Origin: CBW1002 sp046081905
GTDB lineage: Bacteria; Cyanobacteriota; Cyanobacteriia; PCC-6307; Cyanobiaceae
Direction of reading: 5' to 3'
Length of the DNA stretch: 7,004 nt
NCBI GenBank assembly: GCA_046081905.1
Contig: JBJTWS010000351.1
Coordinates: 1 to 7,004, forward strand
Made by a program: the position numbers and the translations under genes. The notes under the pieces are model-generated. The model was not told where the DNA came from, did not search any database, and was given only the letters and a program-made list of their open reading frames with translations. Of this stretch, positions 1 through 6,028 are shown in pieces. Positions within the stretch are counted from its first letter, which is position 1; every line of letters begins with the position of its first letter.

Positions 1-1470
1 CTGAACCGGATGCAGATCCGTCCCGAATTCGGCCTCCGGCATCGATCTCCGCAGCGCGCCCGCCATGGAGGTCGCTCCTGCATCCCCGAGGGGCTCACGA
101 TCGAGCTTGCGGAAACGTGGGTAGGCCCCCAGACAATCTCCCCCATCCTCCAGAAACCGGAGGCACCAGCTCCAGTCCTCGCGGCTCAGATTGCGGTAGC
201 TCCAGCAACTCCGCACGGTGCGCCACTCCTGCTCCGGCTCGAACCCCGGCCCACAGGCGAGGCTGGTGAGGTGCTGCAGCAGCACATCCAGTGGCGCCTT
301 GGGGGGGGTGCGGTGCTCCACCAGGCCCGCGGCCAGCCCTCGCCGCATGGCGCTCACCTCCAGCAGCTCCAGGGCGTTGGTGGGAAGGAAGAGCACCTCG
401 CTGGTGCCACCCGGCCGATGGGCTGAGCGGCCGGAGCGCTGCAGCAACCGCGCCAGGTTCTTGGCGCTGCCGATCTGCACCACCCGCTCCACCGGCTGGA
501 AGTCGACCCCCAGATCGAGCGAGCTGGTGCACACCACCCAGCGGATGCTGCCCTGCTTCACGCCCGCCTCGATCGCCTCCCGCTCGGCCCGGTCGATGGC
601 GCTGTGGTGCAGGGCCAGGGCCCCCTCCATCTCCGGGGCCGCGTAGCGGAGGCACTGGTGCCAGCGCTCCGCCTGGTTGCGGGTGTTGGTGAACAGCAGG
701 GTGCTCACCTCCGGCTGCAGCTCCTCCACCAGCGCCTCGTGCAGGTGCAGACCCAGGTGGCCCGCCCAGGGGAAGCCGTCGATCCGCTCCGGCAGCAGGC
801 TGCGGATCTCGGTGCGCCGCCGCAGCTTGGCCGTGAGGATCTCTGGCTCGGCTCCGCTGCCCACCGCCGCCCGGGCGGCCTCCTCGAGGTTGCCGAGGGT
901 GGCGCTGATCGCCCAGGTGCGCAGCTGCGGCCGCCGCCGCCGCAGCCAGGCCAGGGCCAGCTCGCACTGGCTGCCCCGCTTGCTGCCCAGCAGCTCGTGC
1001 CACTCATCCAGCACCACCGCCTCCAGCCGCTCGAAGAGGGTGGCGGCGGCGCTGCCCGCCAGCAGCAGGGAGAGGGATTCCGGGGTGGTGATCAGGATCT
1101 GGGGGGGGTGGCGCAGCTGGCGGCTGCGTTCGGAGCTGGTGGTGTCGCCGTTGCGGATGCCCACCCGCACGGGCCAGCCCATGGCCTCGATCGGGGCGCG
1201 GATCGCCAGGGCCAGGTCACGGCTGAGGGCCCGCAGGGGGGTGAGGTAGAGCAGCCGCAGGCCCTCGGGCGGCTGCGGCTCGGCGAGCATCTCCGCCACG
1301 GGGCCCATCAGGGCGGCGTAGGTCTTGCCGGAGCCGGTGGGCACCTGCAGCAGGCCGCTGCGGCCCTGCAGGTAGGCGCTCCAGCAGCGCCGCTGGAAGG
1401 GCAGGGGACGCCAGCCCTGCTGGGTGAACCAGGCCTCCACCGGCGCCAGCCGGGCACTGGCCGATCTCAT
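1..1470 (-). CDS. Ligase-associated DEXH-box (Lhr-type) DNA helicase, N-terminal 490 residues, cut by the left edge
   Basis: Superfamily 2 DNA helicase that uses ATP to translocate on and unwind DNA, working with the ATP-dependent ligase beside it. The motifs appear in order: Walker A PTGSGKT (residues 44-50), motif Ia LTPLRALSRD (76-85), Ib TTPESL (128-133), DEWH box (155-158) followed by ELLGSKRG, motif III SAT (189-191), motif IV LLFTNTRNQAE (258-268), motif V CTSSLDLGVDF (314-324) and motif VI LLQRSGRSAHRPGG (342-355). DEWHEL together with QRSGRSAH is what I know from the ligase-associated Lhr branch rather than general DEAD helicases. RecA domain 1 spans about 25-200 and RecA domain 2 about 240-380, followed by the start of the Lhr winged-helix region (WSWCLRFLEDGG, AYPRFRK). 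The ATG overlaps the ligase stop codon as ATGA, indicating translational coupling. Family members are about 800-900 residues, so roughly 40% lies outside. The last 35 or so residues look unlike the family (see findings). Confidence 0.93.
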   Translation of the reverse strand, partial: MRSASARLAPVEAWFTQQGWRPLPFQRRCWSAYLQGRSGLLQVPTGSGKTYAALMGPVAEMLAEPQPPEGLRLLYLTPLRALSRDLALAIRAPIEAMGWPVRVGIRNGDTTSSERSRQLRHPPQILITTPESLSLLLAGSAAATLFERLEAVVLDEWHELLGSKRGSQCELALAWLRRRRPQLRTWAISATLGNLEEAARAAVGSGAEPEILTAKLRRRTEIRSLLPERIDGFPWAGHLGLHLHEALVEELQPEVSTLLFTNTRNQAERWHQCLRYAAPEMEGALALHHSAIDRAEREAIEAGVKQGSIRWVVCTSSLDLGVDFQPVERVVQIGSAKNLARLLQRSGRSAHRPGGTSEVLFLPTNALELLEVSAMRRGLAAGLVEHRTPPKAPLDVLLQHLTSLACGPGFEPEQEWRTVRSCWSYRNLSREDWSWCLRFLEDGGDCLGAYPRFRKLDREPLGDAGATSMAGALRRSMPEAEFGTDLHPVQ

Positions 1471-3149
1471 GGCTGTGCCGCCGCCGTGGCCTCGGGCGGC
1501 AGCAGCCGGCGGGCGCCCGCGAGCGTATCGGCTTCTCCGGCGGGCTTGTCGCGCCGCCAGCGGGCGATGCGGGGGAAGCGCACCGCCAGGCCGCTGCGGT
1601 GCCGCCGTGAGGCCTGCACCCCCTCGAAGGCCAGCTCGAACACCTGCTCCGGCGGCACCGAGCGCACCGGCCCGAAGCGCTCGATCGTGTGGGCGCGGAT
1701 CCAGCGGTCGAGCTCCTGGATCTCGCGGTCGTCGAGGCCGGAGTAGGCCTTGGCGAAGGGAACCAGGGCCGGCGGCACCTCGCCCCCCGGGGCGGGATCC
1801 CAGAGGCCGAAGGTGTAGTCGGTATGGAGGTTGGCGCGGCGGCCGCGGCCGGCCTGGGCGTAGAGCAGCACCGCATCGAGGCGGAAGGGCTCGAGCTTGT
1901 GTTTCCACCAGGGCCCGCGCTTGCGCCCCACCGGGTAGGACGCCTCGGCCTGCTTGAGCATCAGCCCCTCTGCGCCGGCCTGGCGGGCCGAGGCCCGCAG
2001 CGCCTCCAGGGCGTTCCAGTGGGCCAGGGGCAGGGGCTCGGAGAGGCGCAGGAGCCTGGCTGCGGGGGACTGCGCCGCGGCCGCGTGCCTGCGGCTGAGG
2101 GCCTCCAGGGCGGCGCGGCGCTGGCGCAGGGGTTCGGGGCGCCGGTCGCGGTGCCCCTCCTCCAGCAGGTCGTAGGCCACGAAGGCGGCGGGGCACTCCC
2201 GCAGGAGCGCGGCGCCCGGGGCGCGGCGGCCCAGGCGGCGTTGCAGGGCGGCGAAGGGGGCGGGGGCGGCGGCCCCGGGGGGCCACACGATCACCTCGCC
2301 GTCGAGCACGGTGCCCTCCGGCAGGGACGTGGCCAGGGCGATCAGTTCGGGGAAGGCGTCGTTCAGCAGTTCCTCGCCGCGGCTCCAGAGGAAGCCGCTG
2401 CCCTGGCGGTGGATCAGCTGGCCGCGCACCCCATCCCACTTCCACTCCACCTGCCACTCCTGGGGTGTGCCCGGCAGGGGGCCGTCCAGGGGGCTGGCCA
2501 GGGCGAAGGGGTAGGGGCGACTGGCTCCGGCGGCTCCGGCCTCCGCCGGTGCCAGGAGGGCCTCCCAGGCCTCAGCGCTCGGCTGGAAGCCGCCCATCAG
2601 CCGGTGGGCCAGCAGGGGCGTTTCCAGCTCCGCCAGCTGGGCCAGGGCCCGCAGCAGCAGCCCCTGGGCCACCCCCACCCGGAAGCCGCCGGTGAGCAGC
2701 TTGTTCACCACCAGCAGCTCGGCGGGGGTGAGCTGGGTCCAGAGGGCCCGCACCGCCTCGGCCTGCTCCTCGCCCTCGAGGGCCGCCAGCTCCGGCAGGC
2801 GCTGCTCCATCCAGTGGTGGAGGGGCTCGCCGGCGGCGGCGCTGACAGCGCCGGCCTGCGGGTTCTGGGCGGGCGGCGTCCAGAGCAGGGCGATGGTCTC
2901 GGCGGAGTCGCCCACCTGGCTGTGGCAGTCGTCGAACAGCCAGTCCGGCAGGCCGGTGGCCTCCAGGCAGATCTGGCGCAGGCGGCGGCCGGTGATCCAG
3001 CGGCGCCGCTGCTTGCCAAACAGGGCATGCAGGGCCCAGGCCGCATCGGCGGGCGGCTCGGCGGCGAAGTGGCGCACCAGGGCCTCCACCCGGGCGTGGG
3101 TGCCCTCGGATCGATCCAGCTCCTCGAACAGCGCCACGAAGCGCCTCAT
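1467..3149 (-). CDS. ATP-dependent DNA ligase of the bacterial Lhr/exonuclease-associated type
   Basis: Seals nicks in duplex DNA through a lysyl-AMP intermediate; a dedicated repair ligase in addition to the NAD-dependent LigA that bacteria use for replication. With the chosen start the protein is 560 residues, normal for the family. The N-terminal DNA-binding domain covers about 1-205, with NKLLTGGFRVGV at 149-160. The adenylation domain (about 215-405) carries motif I KWDG with the nucleophile Lys237, motif III WSRGEE (255-260), LDGE (282-285), motif IIIa VAYDLLE (324-330) and motif IV EGLMLK (394-399). Motif V is WWKHKLE (414-420), then an OB fold closes with RFPRIARWRRDKP (524-536). The start is the ATG at 3149 because MRRFVALFEELD matches the usual family N-terminus. 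The frame stays open to an ATG at 3227, but those 26 extra residues are Arg/Gly-rich and look like read-through of the intergenic region. No strong ribosome binding site is visible. It lies upstream of, and overlaps, the helicase gene. Confidence 0.95.
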   Translation of the reverse strand: MRRFVALFEELDRSEGTHARVEALVRHFAAEPPADAAWALHALFGKQRRRWITGRRLRQICLEATGLPDWLFDDCHSQVGDSAETIALLWTPPAQNPQAGAVSAAAGEPLHHWMEQRLPELAALEGEEQAEAVRALWTQLTPAELLVVNKLLTGGFRVGVAQGLLLRALAQLAELETPLLAHRLMGGFQPSAEAWEALLAPAEAGAAGASRPYPFALASPLDGPLPGTPQEWQVEWKWDGVRGQLIHRQGSGFLWSRGEELLNDAFPELIALATSLPEGTVLDGEVIVWPPGAAAPAPFAALQRRLGRRAPGAALLRECPAAFVAYDLLEEGHRDRRPEPLRQRRAALEALSRRHAAAAQSPAARLLRLSEPLPLAHWNALEALRASARQAGAEGLMLKQAEASYPVGRKRGPWWKHKLEPFRLDAVLLYAQAGRGRRANLHTDYTFGLWDPAPGGEVPPALVPFAKAYSGLDDREIQELDRWIRAHTIERFGPVRSVPPEQVFELAFEGVQASRRHRSGLAVRFPRIARWRRDKPAGEADTLAGARRLLPPEATAAAQP

Positions 3150-3236
3150 CCCGCGGCAACGGCCGTGCGGCCCCATCCTGCTGGCGGTACCCCGGCGCTG
3201 CGAGCCGGCAGCCCCGCGGGCAGGCATCCTGTAGCC

Positions 3237-3623
3237 ATGGGCGCCGTGCTGCTGCTGCTGCTGCTCCTGGCGCTGCTGCCCCTGGCGGGGCGGTGGCTGC
3301 TGCGCCGCCGCGCCCTGCCGGGGCGGGAGGCCCTGATCGCCCAGGTTCTGGAGGCGATCAGCGGACCCGCGCGGGTGGGCGATGCCCTCTGGCGCCAGGG
3401 CCTGGTGGAGCGGCTGGTGATGGATCCGCGCACGCCGCGATCAGTGCTGGAGGCCTGCCAGCTCTGCCGCAGCGCCGATCGGGTGGAGCTGCTGCTGCGG
3501 CGCGCCCGCAGCAGCACCGAGGCCCTGGCGATGGCACAGCGGATCAGCCGCGCCACCCGTGTGGTGCTCGACTACGCCACCGCCCATGGCCTCGCCGAGA
3601 ACCTCGAAGAGGGGGGGGAGTAG
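3237..3623 (+). CDS. Hypothetical membrane-anchored helical protein, 128 residues
   Basis: I do not recognise this protein. It begins with a very hydrophobic segment (residues 3-18, including seven consecutive leucines) followed by a basic stretch WLLRRR (20-25), which suggests an N-terminal membrane anchor with the remainder on the cytoplasmic side. The remainder is predicted by eye to be mostly alpha-helical, with a CxxC pair (Cys74, Cys77) in LEACQLCRSADRVELLLRRAR and an acidic tail ENLEEGGE. The frame continues open for about 1.5 kb upstream, antisense to the ligase, so the start is a judgement. The ATG at 3237 is chosen because it sits just outside the ligase gene and opens directly into the hydrophobic segment. 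It is divergent from the ligase (87-base gap) and convergent with the 41-residue gene (27-base gap). A run of five CTG codons lies in the anchor. Codon use is typical of the neighbours. Confidence 0.7.
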   Translation: MGAVLLLLLLLALLPLAGRWLLRRRALPGREALIAQVLEAISGPARVGDALWRQGLVERLVMDPRTPRSVLEACQLCRSADRVELLLRRARSSTEALAMAQRISRATRVVLDYATAHGLAENLEEGGE

Positions 3624-3650
3624 CGGGCGGGGCTAACGGGAACGCGGCGG

Positions 3651-3776
3651 TCAGCCCTTGGTGTTGGGCACGAACAGCTGCGAGAGGAAGATCAGGATTC
3701 CAGCGCCGGCCAGGGCCGGCAGGATCACGGGCAGGCCCTTCGGGGCAGTGGCCGAGGCGAAAACCAGCAGGTCCAT
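3651..3776 (-). CDS. Single-pass membrane miniprotein, 41 residues, function unknown
   Basis: A short frame reading from ATG (3776) to TGA (3651). The product starts MDLLVFASATAPKGLPVILP, continues with the hydrophobic run ALAGAGILIFLSQLFV and ends in a short polar tail, PNTKG. The hydrophobic stretch (about 16-36) is the right length for one membrane span. The single Asp near the N-terminus and single Lys at the C-terminus resemble the layout of the tiny thylakoid proteins that accompany photosystems, cytochrome b6f and NDH-1 in cyanobacteria. It does not match PsbM, PsbX, PsbY, PsbJ, PsbK, PetN, PetM, PsaI or PsaM as I remember them, so I give no name. It lies 32 bases downstream of the exonuclease gene on the same strand and could be its last co-transcribed gene, or have its own promoter. 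No clear Shine-Dalgarno sequence precedes it. The clean membrane profile in a tight gap argues that it is real. Confidence 0.65.
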   Translation of the reverse strand: MDLLVFASATAPKGLPVILPALAGAGILIFLSQLFVPNTKG

Positions 3777-3808
3777 GACCGGTGCCGTGCATTAGGAACA
3801 GGCAGGGT

Positions 3809-4933
3809 TCAGCACTCCTCCACGGGTTGGGCACGGCTCCGCAAGCTCTCTCCATCTGCCACTGCTGCGGCCTCGCCCCCGGCTGCCGCTTCCGGATCCT
3901 CGCTGCGCTCCGCCGCGAAGGCCCCCTGCAGGGGCTCGGCCTGCAGACCCTCCACCTCCCGCAGGTAGCGGGCCAGGCCGTCGGCGTTGCCGTGGGTCAC
4001 GTACACCTGCCGCGCGCCGCTCTGGCGCACGGTGGTGAGCAGGCCGTTCCAGTCGGCGTGGTCGCTGAGCACGAAGCCCTGGGGGAAGCCGCGGCGGCGG
4101 CGGGCGCCGCGCACCGCCATCCAGCCGCTCACGAAAGCGGTCTGCCCGTGGCGGAAACGGCGCATCCAGCTCGAGCGGTGGGCGGCCGGCGGTGCCAGCA
4201 CCAGCCGCCCCGCCCCGGACTCCGAGCGCGGCAGGGCGCTGGCGGGCAGCACGGGCGGCAGCACCACCCCCGCCTGGCGGTAGGGCTCGATCAGGGCGGC
4301 CACGGCCCCGTGCAGCAGGATCTCGTTGCCGGCGCCGCCGGGCTGGCCCGGCTGTCCCACCCCGAGCCGCGCCAGTTCCGCCAGCACCCGCTGGGCCTTG
4401 CCGAAGGCATAGCAGAACAGCACCGAGGGCCGCTCCGGGGCGGTCTGCCACCAGCGCAGGATCTCCGCGGCCACGGCGGCGCCGCTGCGCCAGCGGTAGA
4501 TCGGCAGCGCGAAGGTGGCCTCGGTGATGAACACATCGGCCGCCACCGGCTCGAAGGGCGTGCAGCTCGGGTCGGGGCAGCGCTTGTAGTCGCCGCTCAC
4601 CAGCCAGCGCTCACCGCCCGCCTCCAGGCGGATCTGGGCGGAGCCGAGCACATGGCCGGCCGCGTGGAACGACACCCGGGCGCCGCCGAGCCGGTACTCC
4701 TGGCCGGTGTCCACCGCCACCAGATCTATACCGGCCCCGAGGCGGCGCTGCAGCACCTCGGCGCCGCTGGCCACGGCCCAGTAGCGGCCGCAGCCCGGGC
4801 GGGCGTGGTCGGCGTGGGCGTGGGTGATCAGGGCACGGGGCACGGGCCGCCAGGGATCGATCCAGGCTTCGGCGGCGGGGCAGTAGAGCCCCTCGGGGGT
4901 GAGCTGCAGCAGGCCGTCAGGCGGCAGGGGCAT
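3809..4933 (-). CDS. Ligase-associated DNA exonuclease, metallo-beta-lactamase/beta-CASP family
   Basis: Predicted metal-dependent DNA end-processing nuclease of the branch clustered with ATP-dependent ligases; related to mRNA 3'-end processing nucleases and SNM1/Artemis-type enzymes. The 374-residue product has the metal-binding HAHADH motif (His38, His40, Asp42, His43), AGH with His94 (AAGHVLGSAQI), GDYK with Asp115, then ITEATFALPIY (136-146). Beta-CASP-type elements follow: FVLSDHADWNGLL (287-299) with Asp291-His292, and YVTHGNADGL (311-320) with His314. These are the ligands expected for a two-metal site. The catalytic part ends near 340; residues 341-374 form an Ala/Glu-rich tail of low complexity that I do not associate with the family core. 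Start is the ATG at 4933, only 14 bases after the reductase stop codon, so the two are probably co-transcribed. The name comes from family resemblance and from the ligase and helicase nearby; direct adjacency to the ligase is broken here by two small genes. Confidence 0.93.
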   Translation of the reverse strand: MPLPPDGLLQLTPEGLYCPAAEAWIDPWRPVPRALITHAHADHARPGCGRYWAVASGAEVLQRRLGAGIDLVAVDTGQEYRLGGARVSFHAAGHVLGSAQIRLEAGGERWLVSGDYKRCPDPSCTPFEPVAADVFITEATFALPIYRWRSGAAVAAEILRWWQTAPERPSVLFCYAFGKAQRVLAELARLGVGQPGQPGGAGNEILLHGAVAALIEPYRQAGVVLPPVLPASALPRSESGAGRLVLAPPAAHRSSWMRRFRHGQTAFVSGWMAVRGARRRRGFPQGFVLSDHADWNGLLTTVRQSGARQVYVTHGNADGLARYLREVEGLQAEPLQGAFAAERSEDPEAAAGGEAAAVADGESLRSRAQPVEEC

Positions 4934-4947
4934 GGCGGCGCTGCGGA

Positions 4948-5904
4948 TCAGGGCTCATCCCAGAGCGACTGGAGCGTCCACGGGCCGCCCTCGAGCAGCC
5001 AGAACGATCCATCCACCAGCCGCAGGTGCTGATCCAGGCCGGCGATCCGCTCGAGATCACCTGGGGTGAGTTCGAGCTCCGCTGCCGCCAGGTTCTGCCG
5101 CAGCCGGGCCGGATTCACCGACTTGGGAATGGTGGAAACGCCGCCCTGCAGTTGCCAGGCGATCAGCACCTGGGCGGGGCTGCAGCCGTGCTCCGCCGCG
5201 ATCGCATGGATCACCGGGTTCTCCAGCAGCACCGGTTCCCCGGCCCGCTTGAGCCCGGCCGGCCGGTCGCTGGAGCCGAGCGGCGAGTAGGCGGTGAGGT
5301 GGATGCCTTCGGCGGCGCAGGCGGCCACCAGGGCCGGCTGCTGCAGCAGGGGGTGCCGTTCCACCTGGTTCACCTCGGGGCGGATCCGGCCGTGGTTCAG
5401 CAGCTCGTGCAGCTTGTGGCTGGAGAAATTGCTCACGCCGATGTGGCGCGTGAGCCCGGCTTCCAGGGCCGCTTCCATCCCCTCCCAGGTAGAGGTGAGT
5501 GGCACCGCCTCCGGGGGCAGCAGGTCGCTGCCGCTGTTGGGGAAGGCCACGCCGGGTTGGATCGGCACCGGCCAGTGGATCAGGTAGAGATCCAGCCACT
5601 CCAGCTGCAGATCGGCGAGGCTGCGGCGCAGCGCCGGCTCTACGTTCTCGCGGCCGTGGGCGTTGCACCAGAGCTTGGAGGTGATCCAGAGCTCCTCGCG
5701 GCGCACCTCGCCGGCCACGATGGCGCCGCGGATCGCCTCGCCCACCTCCGGCTCGTTGGCGTAGACGCTGGCGCAGTCGATGTGGCGGTAGCCCAGCCGG
5801 ATCGCTTCCCGCACCGCGGCCCCCACCTCCCCCGGGGCCGCCTTCCAGGTGCCCAGCCCCAGCAGGGGCATGCGGTCGCCGTTGGCGAAGGTGGCGGTGC
5901 GCAT
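4948..5904 (-). CDS. Aldo/keto reductase, probably NADPH-dependent
   Basis: Cytosolic TIM-barrel oxidoreductase that reduces aldehydes or ketones to alcohols; the actual substrate cannot be read from sequence. The 318-residue product has the full catalytic tetrad: Asp43 and Tyr48 in HIDCASVY, Lys77 in WITSKLW and His110 in YLIHWP. Other family signatures are MPLLGLGTW (12-20), HIGVSNFS (154-161), EVNQVERHPLLQQ (177-189), TAYSPLGS (204-211) and the cofactor loop IPKSVNPARLRQN (259-271), whose Lys-Ser usually goes with NADPH preference. The start at 5904 gives MRTATFANGDRMPLLGLG, the normal distance to the first strand. The frame is open to an ATG at 5973, but the added 23 residues are Pro/Gly-rich and non-conserved in style. 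Its stop lies 14 bases before the exonuclease start, suggesting one transcript, and it diverges from the aldolase. Small-molecule carbonyl detoxification and polyol metabolism are both possible roles. Confidence 0.94.
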   Translation of the reverse strand: MRTATFANGDRMPLLGLGTWKAAPGEVGAAVREAIRLGYRHIDCASVYANEPEVGEAIRGAIVAGEVRREELWITSKLWCNAHGRENVEPALRRSLADLQLEWLDLYLIHWPVPIQPGVAFPNSGSDLLPPEAVPLTSTWEGMEAALEAGLTRHIGVSNFSSHKLHELLNHGRIRPEVNQVERHPLLQQPALVAACAAEGIHLTAYSPLGSSDRPAGLKRAGEPVLLENPVIHAIAAEHGCSPAQVLIAWQLQGGVSTIPKSVNPARLRQNLAAAELELTPGDLERIAGLDQHLRLVDGSFWLLEGGPWTLQSLWDEP

Positions 5905-5975
5905 CGGTGGCGGAAGGCCTGGCCCGGGAACCCTAGGCAGCGCTCCCGGCTCGGGTGGCTCGGTGGCTCCCACCG

Positions 5976-6003
5976 TTGACGGCCCGCGGTGCCGCGTTTA
6001 GCC
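5976..6003 (+). promoter_or_regulatory. Possible sigma-70 type promoter for the aldolase gene
   Basis: TTGACG (5976-5981) matches five of six bases of the -35 consensus. It is followed after 16 bases by TTAGCC (5998-6003), a weak -10 match; TTTAGC one base earlier is an alternative. It sits about 25 bases before the aldolase start codon inside the 124-base divergent gap (5905-6028), one of the few less GC-rich spots there. The promoter for the reductase must lie in the same gap, but no convincing element was seen on that strand. Weak call: hexamer matching only. Confidence 0.3.
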
Positions 6004-6028
6004 AGGGGGGGCACCGCAGGCTGCCGTG

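Noticed and set aside
3150..3227. N-terminal extension of the ligase to an ATG at 3227
   Set aside because: The 26 extra residues are Arg/Gly-rich and precede the normal family N-terminus MRRFVALFEELD; they would also fill nearly the whole divergent gap.
1689..3236. Very long plus-strand open frame antisense to the ligase, running into the 128-residue gene
   Set aside because: It is Gly/Gln/Leu/Ala-rich with no domain, and lies opposite a ligase with every motif intact. Long antisense frames are expected at this GC content. Only the part from 3237 on is kept as a gene.
3624..3650. Possible bidirectional terminator between the convergent small genes
   Set aside because: The 27-base gap contains no convincing hairpin or T-tract.
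3705..3720. Inverted repeat gccggc-cagg-gccggc as a possible terminator
   Set aside because: It lies inside the 41-residue gene, encodes its Ala/Gly stretch and has no following T-run; palindromic GC hexamers are common here.
3782..5032. 416-residue plus-strand frame opposite the exonuclease
   Set aside because: It mirrors the exonuclease codons, is low in complexity (Gln/Gly/His/Ala) and has no recognisable motif; the minus-strand gene has full metal-binding motifs.
5905..5973. N-terminal extension of the aldo/keto reductase to an ATG at 5973
   Set aside because: The extra 23 residues are Pro/Gly-rich, and the start at 5904 gives the usual family N-terminus.
5026..5979. 317-residue plus-strand frame opposite the aldo/keto reductase
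   Set aside because: Shadow of a well-supported reductase with a complete catalytic tetrad; its composition is that of antisense GC-rich sequence.
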